64,000 bases of DNA, taken from contig CM049306.1 of assembly GCA_026874595.1 (NCBI GenBank), positions 52,110,019 to 52,174,018 of the forward strand, written 5' to 3'. Each line of letters starts with the position of its first letter. Positions within the stretch are counted from its first letter, which is position 1. The translations under genes were made by a program, and so were the position numbers. The stretch is from Sipunculus nudus. Lineage: Eukaryota; Annelida; Sipuncula; Golfingiida; Sipunculidae. The notes under the pieces were generated by a model. It did no database searches. It saw only the letters and a list, made by a program, of their open reading frames with translations, and was not told where the DNA came from. Shown here in pieces: positions 10,801 to 23,523 of the stretch.

Positions 10801-11497
10801 TATAATTCCCTTTCTTAATGACATTATTAAACCTTTAAATGTGTTAAAGAGTACTATATATACCGTCATTATACATTGGTGCCAAAATATCAGCAACGCA
10901 GAAAGGATGGAATCAGTATGGGGTTTTGAAACAGTTATGGTAACTGGACTTTATAACTGCACAAACAGAAAAAAGGAAATACTTCGGACCAAATATTCAG
11001 ACCAAATTGTTTCTGTTGCTAAGACGTTCAGTTACATCCAGCTACTAAAACTTAGCGTCCGATGAGTGGAAGGAAACGCCTCCTTTCGGGAAAAAGTTAC
11101 TGTATGATTAAGACCCAATACCTGTCATTTGAACAGTATACACCTGCATGCAAGGTAACTGTTTGTAAAAGTTTCACGGTTCCAAGACAATGAAATGCAT
11201 GCACAGTGTACTCCACCTGACATGAAAAAAAGCTGTAAACAACCAGGGCTATATATTCATTCAATGTAAGGTTACTTGGCCTTATTCGTAACACGAGGCT
11301 GCCATCATGCATGCATGACAGCGCCATGGCAAGCACTATATTTGCTTACGTGTGTTGTCATATAAAGAACATATAAAGATATAAAGAAGATTAGGTGTAT
11401 ATGTTTTCTCTGACCATGTATATAAGATTCCTGGGATGAGCCATATAAAACCCTGCAGCTATGCTCTTAACAGTTAGCTGAAGTGTCGTTAATTATC
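10801..11497. other. Intron sequence, nothing recognised
   Basis: Part of NTPDase intron 1. No repeat or coding signal was recognised. Confidence 0.4.
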
Positions 11498-11567
11498 AAT
11501 TATATATATCTATATATATATATAAAGTTATATATATATATATATATATATAAAGTTATATATATAA

Positions 11568-11620
<53 letters not shown>
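11498..11620. repeat. Compound (TA)n array
   Basis: TA runs are interrupted twice by TAAAGTTATA, which suggests an internal duplication within the array. Confidence 0.85.
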
Positions 11621-11622
<2 letters not shown>

Positions 11623-12248
11623 CTTACATGTCTATATAGATGAAGCAATTTTAACCAATTAATACAGAGAAAGCCATCAACCTTCTGTACTTTTTCCCTT
11701 TACTGCATGCCCAGGTGGTTTCTCAAAGCGCACGTGTGTTGGGCTCCCAAACCCCTTCTTTAGGGTAGATCCACTGAAGAAAAACATGTTACATATTTAT
11801 AATTAGTTCTAAAGCTCCCGTATAAGCGGCGCGGTAAGCAAACCCCTCGGTAGTGACTGGTAAAAATTTTGTGAAGATACTAAAAAGCTTAGCAAGATGT
11901 ATGTAAGAGAGTAGTGTAAGAATCTGAAATAAATCGAAATAGGAAAGGGCTGTATATATCGCGGCGTTAAGGATCTCCAATAATAACAAGGGACATATCC
12001 GTAGTACTTTATACGACACTTGGATGGTCATAAGGACCACTAGAGTACGTATAATAAAAACCTGGCTGCATGGACTTAGATACAAGAACTGGGTATAAAT
12101 GAGAAATAGTTATTTAAAACATATATTATAACTACAAATATATTGATTAACATTGAAGCCATCACCTTTTACATGTTTAACAATTCTTGTCGGTTCCTTA
12201 TTGTATAAAGTTGGCCTTTAATCTTCTACACAACCTTTGCATACACTG

Positions 12249-12249
<1 letters not shown>

Positions 12250-12309
<60 letters not shown>
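12250..12309. repeat. (TA)n microsatellite
   Basis: About 60 bp of TA in NTPDase intron 1. Confidence 0.9.
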
Positions 12310-12312
<3 letters not shown>

Positions 12313-14399
12313 TTTGGAGGAATGGTAATATAAAAAAGACATACAGACTTGTCCAGTGACAAAAATAGCCTGGACTTTTCCTTCAGCCTGTGAAAGTAAA
12401 CACTAACCACGCATAAGGTGAATAACATATTTGTAGGTATTTAAAAGTCAAGCAGAGATCATGCTATCACTGAACAGACCTGTACCATACTAACGTGGTC
12501 CCGTCTTTCCAGATAGACGCGGTTTCAAGGACCCCCCACACTCTTGATACTGAAGGTTGTGGGGTTAATCTCTCTCTCTGTACAGAGCTGTTTGGTTCAT
12601 GAGCACTTGGCTCTCTGGCTACAGATAAAAACGACAGCAGACCACTGTAGTATCTGCACTCTTAATGTTTAGGGGTCCAGAAATGGCACCTCGGTGTATC
12701 AGTATTGAACCCCGAAAGCGACCTCGAACCTTAAAAGCCTGGTTCTGTTCACTCAAGTACAGTTGATCTTTGGCTTATACAAAGAGACCTATTTACATGC
12801 CATGTACCTAGTGTGTTTACTGTACATTTTAATATTATGGTATCTTCAGTTTTTCGTTCTAAAACCGTTTACTAACTCCTGTGCACAAGTGGAATTAAAC
12901 TAGCACCGAACGCGATCAGTGCCATGAAACATAAACATAGCGCACACGCCACCAGGTGGCCGTACCACATTACGTCACAAATCAAAATATATATTTTACC
13001 TGTGTATCTTCCGTGTTTCTTCTTTAATTCTTCTTCTCTATATGCTTTGGAGTTGTCGCAAATGCGCAAGGCCGGACCTCTGGTAAAGCAGTCTTGTTAT
13101 GGTAAACGGACACTAGGACTTATAACTGCAACGCACTACAATAATGATGTGTAAAACAGATGAAATGGCAATATTAAGTCCGTCTGACGGAATGGTTTTG
13201 CTGGGAAACTTTTGAACAAGATACAAAAATTATTTGCAAATGTTTATGTATACCTTTTACCTCACGTTGCAGTGCCTCATATGGAGTAATAATAATAGTT
13301 CAATCTTTTGGTTCATAAGTTGGAAAAATACCAGGTTTAACGGCTCACTAAGAGATAAACCATTTATAAGCCAGTCCTGACTGTGCATCGTTTTCAGCTG
13401 GTCGCTTGCCGTGACACAACCTATACAAGTAACGATCCTTATGTATACTGAGCCCTGCGTGGGAAAGCCCGATTCTGTTTTTTTCAGGACCAAATGGATT
13501 GCCGCAGTGATGCTTATGGACCATGTGGTGGTAACCTGGTCATATTTTATATCTCAATTGTACTATATTAGATAATGTGTTCAGTGTGTCAGTAATTACT
13601 GTATATTCATTCCTCTCGAAAAAGAAATAATTATTCCTCTTAAATGAACATGGTGACTGCGTAGGAAACACCACATGCCTGCTAAGATAGGACACACTAT
13701 TTTGACCACTAAGGTCATATCATCAAAGATTATATAATCTAAATCAATGACAACATTTCTAATAACATTTACAAGATAAATGGGGTCCCACACAAGGGTT
13801 ATCAGTTGTCATCCAAAATGACGGACAAGCAAGTGTTCCAATGTAAAGTTTATATGTGCGCGGGGAAAAAAATCATTAAATAGCCAGCTGAAACCTGCCT
13901 TATACTTTTGTTAGGGCGCATTGGAATGGAACCCTTAACCTCTCCTGCCCCCCCCCCCTCCCCCCCCCTCCCTTCCTCCCCCCCCCCCAAAAAAAAATTA
14001 TAATAGACAGTGCATGGGAGCTCCCAATCGGTAAGAAAGTCAAGAAAGTCCTCTGTAACTGCGCATCGAAATTGCTCATTTTGGTCTTAATGTTTCAGAA
14101 GTGATGCCAATAGTTTCTCAATGCCATGCGGTTAATTCCACATTGTACCTTATATCTTGAGGATTTGAAGGGCTATCACAGCGCAATATATCAGAAAATA
14201 TAGCCACCTGTGTGTCTCCAGCATGTGAACTCGTGCCATGGAAAACCCGGCCCCGAACCGAAGTCGAGCGGACCTGACCCAACGCATATACAAGAACAGG
14301 CATACTATATATAGCAGCTAAGTATAACTGTGACAGGAGTGGTCACACATTTCTGATAATTGATACTTAATACAGAAATGTATATCAGATTTGTATTTA
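12310..14399. other. Intron sequence with a C-rich tract
   Basis: No coding exon is recognised. Poly-C runs with short interruptions occupy about 13949-13988. A CTCF-like palindrome lies at 12949-12961. Confidence 0.4.
12949..12961. promoter_or_regulatory. CTCF-core-like motif
   Basis: GCCACCAGGTGGC, followed by CG, matches the core of the animal CTCF consensus CCAC.AGGTGGCAG at most positions. It is a single motif hit. Occupancy is pure inference. Confidence 0.25.
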
Positions 14400-14593
14400 C
14401 AGTAAAACCTCGAATTTGCGACCACAACAGAACCTTCATAAGTTTGTCGCATTTTCGAGGTGGTGGCCCAAGCGAATTTTTATATAAAGAGAAAAAAATA
14501 AATAAATATAATAAATAAATCGGAACGTAAACAAGGGGTCGTTGTTTTGAGGTGGTCGCTAAACTCAGGTGGTCGTCAGGCGAGGGTTTTCTG
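14398..14593. mobile_element. Pogo/Tigger-like MITE
   Basis: It starts TACAGTAAAACCTCG and ends CGAGGGTTTTCTG. Both arms carry GTGGTCGC/GCGACCAC sequence facing inward. The CAGT(A)AAACC(T/C)CG terminus and a TA at the left junction fit Tc1/mariner-pogo elements. The right TA is not intact (TTTTATA follows). The arms relate to those of the element at 39006-40307. Confidence 0.65.
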
Positions 14594-16470
14594 TTTTATA
14601 TATGTGTGCATTGAACATCTCATTAAAACACTTTTCGGTTTGGTTATTCAAATCCTATATATAGGTATTCGTGCCATACGTGAATAAGTGAGCTGAAGAT
14701 TACATGCCCTGTATCTCGGAAAGACATTTCATGATGTACAGGAATTACATGTGATTAAATGTTTATCCATATATGTCCATTATTGGTGAAATCTCGTTGA
14801 CCCGCAGGTATTTGCTCTAATGTCTTAACGACAATTCATTACTTATTCCTCACTCCGTGCATATAAAACCTAGAATCCAGATGGCTTTATGTAAATCTCA
14901 TTCTTATCGTATGGATATATTCATTCTTATTCAATAGACAGTGCCACCAACAGGACATGGACCTAGCCTTAAGAAAACATGATCTCCAGCTATATTTTTA
15001 AAGCTAGGAGAAGATACGAATGGTTATAAGAAATATAAGAAAGGAAATATTATATATAAGAGGAAATATTATGACCTATGTGTATACATATAAATACGAT
15101 CTCCAAAAGTTCGTTACACTCTTAAAGAGTTTTGTGACAATGAACACAGTGGAAAGTATAGATCAGTGGAAACTGTCACTGCTACTTTTGTAGTAATAAA
15201 GAATAACACAATTTTTAAACACTGTGCAGCCAATGCGCCGTGGTTGTATACTATCTGTTATAATGTAAGATCACATGTCATTTTAGTACAACCATGGGTA
15301 TGATAGGAAAAAAAAGTTAGAATAATCCTGCATGTCATACACAGACAATATATACAATTATAGCAACCCAGCTCTCACAAACCATGCATGTCCATATGTA
15401 CACCAGTTAAACAAAGAGTGCATGTAATCATTATGTTTAAAGGTAGCCATTGTTAGAAAAAAATGTATATCAATACAAGTGTCAATAACATTAAGCCGGT
15501 TAGAGATTATAATAATTTTGATACTCCTTTCGTTGTCAATTTTTTCTTGCCGTGTACAATGTATAATTTCGGCGGTATACAGCTGTATATACTAAATGGA
15601 CAAGCGTGTAGCAAATATTCTTACAGTATATATGTTGCAGCTCTCGCCATAATACCGTAAGCCATACATATGGGAAGCATTGTTAATCATGGGCCTATTT
15701 TCATCAAAGTCTGAACGTTTGTCTGTCAATATGCAGCATATTTTATGGCCTTGGCATCAGAGAATCTCAATTAACTATTTGTAGTCATTTGGATGCGGAA
15801 ATGGATTCGACTCAATTTCTGTAGACATTCATCCCTTATTATCGCTCACAGTTAACTCAAAGTGATACGTTTATGAATTCAAGGGTTTGTTCGAGTCTTT
15901 GCAAGGAATATTAATTTATTTTATAATGAGACCATCGCATAAAAAATCTAAAAATAAACACGTTATATGCGTATATACCGGACAAGTCTCAAGAGCCTGT
16001 TTTACTTTTGTGTATGACATGCAACCACTGCCGAGATACTTTTTGTTCGACGCCGTTAAGCCCATGTATGCTTTGCAATTTATGCATACCCTTAACTGTA
16101 TGTGGAGCCATTTATATTCAGATGAGCATGCATAAACGAAATGATAAATATAGTGGAATCTATTTATCTAGGCCTAAGCATACACGTGTATAATATCTGC
16201 GTGCTTTGTTTGTGGACATATGTATAAATGAGCATAATTTGTCTTCTCGCAGAAGGAGCCTTAAGACACGAGTTCCTAAATATTGACGCTGTGGGATTAA
16301 GTCTTTCACATAACGTTGCGGTAAAGTGATATCGGATTAACATGTACTTGATATGAAGAGGAAAAGAATAGTCAGCAGCTCAAGACCACTTGCACGAACC
16401 GGCTGGCTACGGATGTAGATGCCTATATTTAGGTATATAGAACATGCGGGGAACCCTAGGTCCGCTAGCT
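14594..16470. other. Intron sequence, nothing recognised
   Basis: Long AT-rich part of NTPDase intron 1. Frames are short and lack splice signals. Confidence 0.4.
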
Positions 16471-16590
16471 AGAACCTATGGAGCTTTAAAAGGGTTCTAT
16501 ATATAAATTAATAGAACCAAGGTTTCAGATAGAACCTTATGGGTTCTAAAAGGAAGGCCAAAGAACACTTTTTTTCCCGTAGAGTGTATA
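16471..16590. repeat. GGTTCTA/TAGAACC-rich short repeat
   Basis: TAGAACC and GGTTCTA motifs occur six times in about 110 bp, in both orientations, partly able to fold back. The segment ends TTTTTTTCCCGTAGAGTGTA. It is probably a small non-autonomous element, but its ends are not resolved. Confidence 0.4.
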
Positions 16591-16663
16591 TATGCTAGAC
16601 ACTGGCCACAGATAATTAATTTTATCCCTAACGGTCTGGTCATGGAGTTTTATGGACGGTGTA

Positions 16664-16979
16664 TTAGGCCAAAAAAAAATAAAAGGGTATGGTTCTCAGG
16701 CACTTTTTTTCAGAAATCAATGCGGGCGGGCGGTTATTTTATTTTTGACCTTTTTTTTGGTATGTTTATAAAATGTCATATGATCAGGGAAAAGCATGTA
16801 TATGACAGGTTTCTTCTTGCTGAACAGGCAAAAGCACTACATAACAAAGGAAGCCGTATCGAAATTGTATTATTTTACCATTTTGAATGACAAAATCACA
16901 ATAAAAATGTTTGATGCGGGGGGTTAAAATTGACGCGGGCGGTGCCTGAGAACCATACCTTTTATATTGTTTGGCCTTA
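16664..16979. mobile_element. TIR element family C, copy 1
   Basis: The left arm TTAGGCCAAA... continues to GGTATGGTTCTCAGGCAC. The right arm is its inverse (GTGCCTGAGAACCATACC ... TTTGGCCTTA), giving TIRs of about 35 bp. The second copy at 21365-21716 shares the ends and interior (ATGCGGGCGG, GGTATGTTT, AAAAGCATG, ACTACATAACAAAGG). There is no transposase. Confidence 0.75.
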
Positions 16980-18505
16980 CGAACCTTCCGTGTATGTTAT
17001 ACTGAAACGTGCCCTCCATTTAGTGGAAAGCCTTTTGTTAGGTTTTACCGCGTGTGTGGATGTCTAATTTAACAAGACCGTGATACACAGTTCGTGAAGA
17101 TTAGGTGGGGTGAATACTTTAACCCAAAAGTAGGAGCTACATGTACAGTGTGTCAACAAAAAAAATCGCTATCTTTTTAGTGTCATGATTTTTCCTGCCG
17201 AAATATGTATTCTATATAGAAAGCAATCCATGGAGAAAAGTTTACTGTTAAGTTGAAGGGTGTTGGAATGGGACTCTTTGGGTAACCAAGGCCTGGTGCA
17301 TATTAACGTGCATGAAGATCAGTTGCCAATTTGGGGTGAATTATTTAACCCGAAAGAAGAAGTGTGTCTTGAGCAATAAGAAATCTTTCTCATGTTCATT
17401 ACATTTCTGACCTGAATATGTGTATCACAAAGTTATTTAGTGTACCAAAGTGTATGCACAGAAAGCCCGGTCACAGTATGTTCCCACATATGATAAAGAA
17501 ATGAGATAATAAATTACTTAGTATATTTGTTTAGATACGTATATTATTCTAAATAAAAGTCACAAAGGAAAATAACCCCGATCATAATTGCCTCCGACAT
17601 TCCCGTTCACGTACGTGTGTTTGTGTAATTGTTCACAACAAAACCCACACAATAATGAATTGTATCCCATGCATGTAATTTTAAAGGCACCTCAGGAATG
17701 GGCCAGTAAAGAAAATATTATATTTTGGTGTGGGTCCAGCTCATGATCTGGATCCAGGGAGGAACATGGGAATATGGTCCGATAAATGAATTAAACCGCG
17801 GCTTTGGGAGTATCCCACATTAGGACCGCCTACATGGCGGAGGCCTGCATTCATGAAAATGTATATTTCTTGTATAAATAAACACACCGGGCACGGTTAC
17901 CATCCTCAGAATCACCACCTGCGAGTTTACTCGGGTGTGATATAATATCGTTATCAGTTTAAAAACGATACCAGTCTTACTGCACTTTCCTGTATCAGTT
18001 TCTAAACACATAAACCAGCCGCACGCTTCGTGGTTAGACAAAACGTTATTAATGAGATGCTCGTGGCTGACAGTTGTCAGTTTAACATATATAACTCATA
18101 TCCAACACGACCAATGACCCTTCATCGCTATTATAACTCGTTATATGTCGGCTAGGCGTGTATTTTATCAGACTAGGGTCCGCAGACAGTTGATTCAGTT
18201 CTCATTAATGGCGTAATATGCAGTGGCAATGACTACCACATATTTATATTATGATGGGGCCAACATATGTAATCATTGTCAGATGGCAGTTGTTTCGGTA
18301 TTTTCCCCCAAAGAATGTAAGAGTAGCATAGTAATCTGTTATAATTTTTTTAATGCTATAGGCCCCTTATATACCCTCCTATAGGTGAAACACCCATGTA
18401 TCTGCTATGAATATTTGATACTTGTATTTAATATAATATACAATCAATCGCGTGAACAGTATTTACTTCATAAACATGCTATATATGAATCAAGTTGGCA
18501 AAGGT
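16980..18505. other. Intron sequence, nothing recognised
   Basis: No coding or repeat signal was recognised in this part of NTPDase intron 1. Confidence 0.4.
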
Positions 18506-18766
18506 TCAGTATAATTGATAGAAAGTAGGAATTATAGGTAATCGCAATTTAGGTGATGACGATACAGGCGATGACGACCCGGGATCCCTGAGCAGGGGGT
18601 TCGTGGCGGGCATGGACTGTGCTGTTGTGCCTGTTAACGGATGTTCCGGCTTATGCGTTGTACCTGTGGATGCTGTTGCTCTACTGCCTCCTCTAACTTG
18701 CCCCTCATGGGCACGCTGGTGACTGAAACGGCTCCCTGCTTGGCTTGGTGGCATCTGCATCTGCAA
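18506..18766 (-). other. Open frame of uncertain status, Ser/Thr/Pro-rich
   Basis: A GC-richer 86-codon minus-strand frame is open across 18506-18766. Its upstream edge carries an acceptor-like GTTGATTGCAG just before ATGCAGATGCC. The product is low-complexity (PPSQAGSRFSHQRA... SSSPVSSSPK) with no recognised domain. It could be the last exon of an antisense gene, a transposon fragment or chance. No partner exon was found. Confidence 0.2.
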
Positions 18767-19918
18767 TCAACACTCTACGCCTAGGGAGCCAGGGAACGAT
18801 TCTAAGAACCTTCTAACTGGAGGGCTCTGAGGTTTAGTTCAGCAATTAAGGTGTTAACGTCTTTATCTACTTGATTAGTGGCTTCTTGTCACAGTATATT
18901 TTTCTTCAAATGCCTGTTCATATAAATGAATGTAAATGTGCAATTTTGATTACAGAATAAAGTCGAACATCGAGAGAATCATTCCAGCATTCAACAAACC
19001 ACTTTTTGTGAAGCTTTAAACCAACCAACGTGAAGTTCTTGTTCCATATATAGATGATACATTTATGCATATTTGATAAATATGAACTTTAACTTCATCC
19101 TTATCCATTAAAAAAAACAAGCCTCAATTGGCAATTGAACAATGCTTAAACCTGAAATAAAATAACGTGTTTATATGCAGACTTTTCGTGCTTTAAATTT
19201 TCTGTTTACGATTCTTATCTGATTTTGCAAAAAAACAACAAAAAAAAAAACGGAAGTGTATTTGTTTATACGTGTGTGTAAATGTGAGAAAGGATTTACA
19301 TTAAAATATTTCCTCTAAACATTTATTTATTGATTTTCATTATTAATTTCATAATTGATATAATGTGCTTTTGAATTTTAGATATCAGTTTTTTTATACA
19401 GTTTTTTTAAATTTTCTTATACTTCAGTGTTAGCAATTCGTATTTAAGGAGTATTATAGATGTTGATCAATGTAAAGGAAGCCCTCGTTTTATATATGGT
19501 CAGAAGATTTTCAGTCTGAAAAAAATATTGTATTATTATTTATACAATAGTACAAACGAAATCGCGGTATCTTGTTTTCTGTAACATTCGTTTAAGCGAT
19601 TATTGGAGTGTTATGGCTCTGTATGTTTAAAAGAGAAAAGATGTCCCGGAGCAGATGTGATCATTTCATACTCCATGCAGCTGTAACAATACAAGATGGC
19701 TAACCACGTAAAAGACCGGGTACAGAATTGTGTGCACATCTCTCAGCCCCGTGACATCTGCATAGAACATATTAAATTAGTTACACTTAACCTAGGAAGC
19801 AAAGGCTTACAGGACTTCTCTTCCTTGTGCACAAATATAGATTTTACGTTACCGCCGTCACAGGAGTTCATGACATCCGCTAAATTTAGGAACCTTCATG
19901 ATAGCATCACCATGCACC

Positions 19919-19920
<2 letters not shown>
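18767..19920. other. Intron sequence, nothing recognised
   Basis: AT-rich. No exon or repeat is recognised. Confidence 0.4.

Positions 19921-19977
<57 letters not shown>
19921..19977. repeat. (TA)n microsatellite
   Basis: About 57 bp of TA in NTPDase intron 1. Confidence 0.9.
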
Positions 19978-19981
<4 letters not shown>

Positions 19982-21364
19982 AATATTCCTGTGAAAAAAA
20001 ATTTCAATGAACGTCATGCTTGTATAAGCTTAGATTCAATGGTACTCTGTTCTGGAATTCAACTATAATTTGAGGATTTGGGCGTGGTCCACAAAAACGT
20101 CAGTCCGCTTGATCATTGCCGATACTGGTGCCCTTTGCCATAAAAATCTCTCCGCAGATATATATATTCTCGCCGGGATTATACTTTACTCGGAGTACAT
20201 GTATTTCCATGTCGCATTCCTGCGACCTTATCGGAAACAGTAAGGTTTATTTCTACTAGTTTCTCGAAACCAGCGGGTTGCCATTTTGCGTGCACACTGA
20301 AAACCTGGGTGCCACAGGCCGGCCATATACTGCTAGTTTAAAGGCAACTGCATGTAAATATATTTATCATTTCATCCTATATCCTATCATTTAAAGAAAA
20401 TCAAAATTGTGCTCAGCAGAGCGCCTGTTTCGCTTATGCAAAATAATCCAGCTGGTTCCGACACTTAAATTATGTAGCCGATTTCCACGACCTGACGTTG
20501 AGAAGTGGCACATTAGCAAGGGAAGACACCGTTAGATTTTAATTTGATTTTAATGCGGGTCCTCAGAAAGAGGCTAGTTCAGTGTGGTTGTTTTTTTAAT
20601 GGAGGTATGCACTCAAATGAGAGCATTTCTATTTATCTCCGCCAGGAGGGTATATGCCTTCATCCCCGTTCGTGTGTATGTTTGTGTGTGCTTCTGTGTT
20701 TTCGGGAAAGGGGCCTATGAAGAATCGATTAGATTTTGGTGTAGATCCATCACATGCTCCGGATTCAGTAACGTCAGAAAGGAATATTGAGAAATGTTCA
20801 GGCACTCATGCACGAATGGCCCTGGGAATTAGGGCCGAATGAGTGAATGCAAAGATGGTTTGGAGGCTTGCATTCCTTAGAATGCAGATTTCTACTTAAT
20901 GCTGAGACAGGTGCATGGGAGCATGCAGAGTGAGTTATGAACCATTTGTCTCATGATAGACAAGATAATATCAAAACAAACATCCGCCTTTGCCTTTCGG
21001 TGGTAAGTATGTATGGCATATAACCGTCCCAAGAAATGTTGATATTACAACAATAACCTGAGAATAAATATTTATACACAACATATTTTGCTCATCACAG
21101 ACAGGAAAACTGCGGACGTTCCTGTTTATATAGTATAAACCTGTAGCATGTAACATGACACTAATCTGAATAGCGCATGGAATCATATTTCTATACTCAT
21201 TGTTATTACTAGTTAATAATTTGCTTTTATTCGGGAACTAAGCTAGCATGTACCGACAGGGCTGTCATTGTTTCTGGCATGTTTGTTCTGACTGGTGTAA
21301 TGATGCATTATACTAACCTGCTGTGTGGTTTAATTAAACTCTTTCATTTCAAATTTTCATATTA
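19978..21364. other. Intron sequence, nothing recognised
   Basis: No supported exon or repeat, though 20050-20250 is somewhat richer in CpG. Confidence 0.35.
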
Positions 21365-21716
21365 TAAGGCCAAAATAAAAAAAAGTATGGTTCTCAGGCA
21401 CTTTTTTTTTCAGAAATAAATGCGGGCAGGCGTTTTTTTTTTTTTTTTTTTTTTAATTTTTTGGTATGTTTCGATAAAAATGTCAAATGATAAGGGAAAA
21501 GCATGATAATAACAGATTTATTTTGCTAAACAAGTAAAAGTACTACATAACAAAGGCAAGTGTATGATTGTATCTTCTTAAAAGAAATGTCCGAGCGGCT
21601 GTAGCTCAAAATTGGTAACTTACTTTGGAAAATCAAAATAAAAATTTCTGATGCGGGGGTTTAAAATTGATGCGGGCGGTTCCTGAGAACCATACCTTTT
21701 ATTTTTTTTGGCCTAA
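21365..21716. mobile_element. TIR element family C, copy 2
   Basis: The ends TAAGGCCAAAATAAAA and TTTTTTTTGGCCTAA, with inner arms AGTATGGTTCTCAGGCAC and CCTGAGAACCATACC, match copy 1 at 16664-16979. A T-rich expansion around 21436-21456 lengthens this copy. Confidence 0.75.
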
Positions 21717-22469
21717 CTGGTATATCTTTATCCTATTGTATATTGTCACAACATACGGCAGCAGCATTCATTTTCGTTACCAAAATCCGGGCGTATATAT
21801 ATTAAGCATGAGTAGATGTGTTCATAATGGGGATATTGTTTCCATGTTAATTATTTAAAGAACAAACGTTCATTTCAGTTGCCAGACAACCCACACATTA
21901 ACTGATGTGCTCGCTCGAATGGCATTATTCATTGGGCACTTTTTAAGCTTCAGCAAATGCAAGCCCGGCGTATCTTTCAATATCATGTATTTATTATACG
22001 TTGTCAACAATTTATCAAATTAATCGGTAAGTTTTTGCCCAAGGCGAGTCTTTTGTGCCTTATAAAATTATTTTCTTTACCATTTGCTGATTTGATAGAA
22101 AATATGGTAGAAATAATAGCAGTTTTTCCTTTGTGGAAAGATAAAATCCCTTATCTTTTATAAAAGTGGTGAATGAAAACAATAAAAGCAATCCCTGTAC
22201 CTCTAGAAATCAAAGGCACAGCCTCTGTCGCATACTTATGTATTGTTTGATAGAGAATCTTTATGTCTGACGGATTTTCACGTTTCTTGGTTGAAGATGT
22301 AGGTTTGTCCACTATATGCATGCATGCATGTCTGCGATACTCATTGAATTATCGAAGGTATAATGAGACACTACGCATGGAGTGTTCTTGTCCTTGCGTA
22401 TGTATTACCGGTGAAATATGTAGACATGTCCTTAATAAATCATAATGTAACATTAAATCAAAAGAACGG

Positions 22470-22530
22470 GGATTTGGCGGTCGATCGGTGCAGCTGTCGT
22501 CCTCGGTTCGATTCTTGGCATGTCTGTAAA
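22470..22530 (+). repeat. tRNA-like (SINE) promoter fragment
   Basis: TGGCGGTCGATCGGTGCAG resembles an A box and GGTTCGATTC (22505-22514) is a near-perfect B box of a tRNA-type Pol III promoter. They are about 30 bp apart. The stretch does not fold into a full tRNA by eye, so a tRNA-derived SINE head is more likely. A related repeat fragment (CATGGCTCAGATGG.GGCG) follows inverted at about 22598-22620 and recurs at about 41879-41900. Confidence 0.4.
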
Positions 22531-22699
22531 AGTGTAGGTTGCGGTGGCCCGCCAAAGGTCGGCTGTTTCTCATGGTCCTCCCTTTTTTCACCACTTTGAA
22601 CGCCACCATCTGAGCCATGCAGAATGCCTCGCATTAGTTACCATATAACTGTTGTACAATTCATGTAAAATAAATACATTTTTAATACTCTTCCACCTG

Positions 22700-22854
22700 G
22701 TCATTTGAGATGGAAATCTTTTATGTAGGACCTCCGTTTTACCTGGTTTTCTATGTGCATTGTAGGTATACATCGATATGTATGTAGGGACGATGCCCAT
22801 TTTGGATGATAACCTTTTATGGAGTGCCTCCATTTTTAACCTTGTGTTTTGTAG
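22700..22854 (+). repeat. Tandem duplication of the intron 1 acceptor region
   Basis: Two related blocks about 90 bp apart run TTTTATG-AGG-CCTCC-TTTTAACCT and end TGTAGGTAT, with AG at 22763-22764 and at 22853-22854. The second is the real acceptor of NTPDase exon 2. The first is a decoy. Its extra 90 nt would keep phase but introduce a TGA. Confidence 0.5.
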
Positions 22855-23040
22855 GTATGCGTCTCTTGTTAGAGAACGACACCAACAGATTGGTGGACGA
22901 AATCCGGGACCAGCTTGAACAGACCGACCTGAACCCGTTCGAGTTTAACCGTCAGAATGCCCGTGTTCTGTCCGGAGAGGAGGAAGGAGCGTACGCCTGG
23001 ATCGCCGTCAACTACCTCCGCGGAGCCTTCACCAATACCA
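22855..23040 (+). CDS. ENTPD: NTPDase exon 2
   Basis: This exon completes ACR2 (ATAG|MRLL, residues 103-110). It carries ACR3, VLSGEEEGAYAWIAVNYL, at about residues 143-160, including the family's catalytic glutamate in the EEEG stretch. The acceptor is TTTTGTAG|GTATG in phase 1. The exon most likely ends ...ACC AAT ACC A|GCAAGT, a GC donor, because only that cut joins exon 3 in frame. The alternative AGCAA|GTATCG is in the wrong phase. Between ACR3 and ACR4 the protein is about ten residues shorter than typical relatives, so a missed micro-exon remains possible. Confidence 0.88.
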
Positions 23041-23089
23041 GCAAGTATCGTTAATAGACATATTAATACGATAAAAGGCTATTGATCCC

Positions 23090-23523
23090 TTCATATATGA
23101 AACTGTCCATATTTGAAAGTTTAAGAATAATAATAAAGATTGAAGAAGCGTGTGATCTGTTTGAAATAACAGTTACATCCTAAAATATTCCACAAGGGCA
23201 ACATTATTGTAATTTGTGCAATAAATAAAAGTTAAAAGACCTTTCAAACCTGTATTCTATTTGAAAGAACAATTACTTGCCACAATATTCCATCATTGCC
23301 AACCCCATTATTAAAATTCTGTTAATTAGTAAAAGCAGAAGAAGCCTGTAGTTTGTTGGAAAGGAACTTCATTTGCCGAAATATCCCATCAGTGCTAACA
23401 TAACTATAACTCGGTCGATTAATGAAAGTAGGACTCTGTGGTATGTTATTATCAAATTGGTTGTGTCAACAACCGTTACATGTTTAAAGGTAATGTAACA
23501 GTATAAAACCTTATAAAAAACAA
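23090..23523. other. Intron 2 sequence with weak internal repetition
   Basis: Diverged units resembling GTTTGAAA.AACA.TTAC....A.AATATTCCA recur at about 23157, 23258 and 23353, about 100 bp apart. No coding signal is present. Confidence 0.35.
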
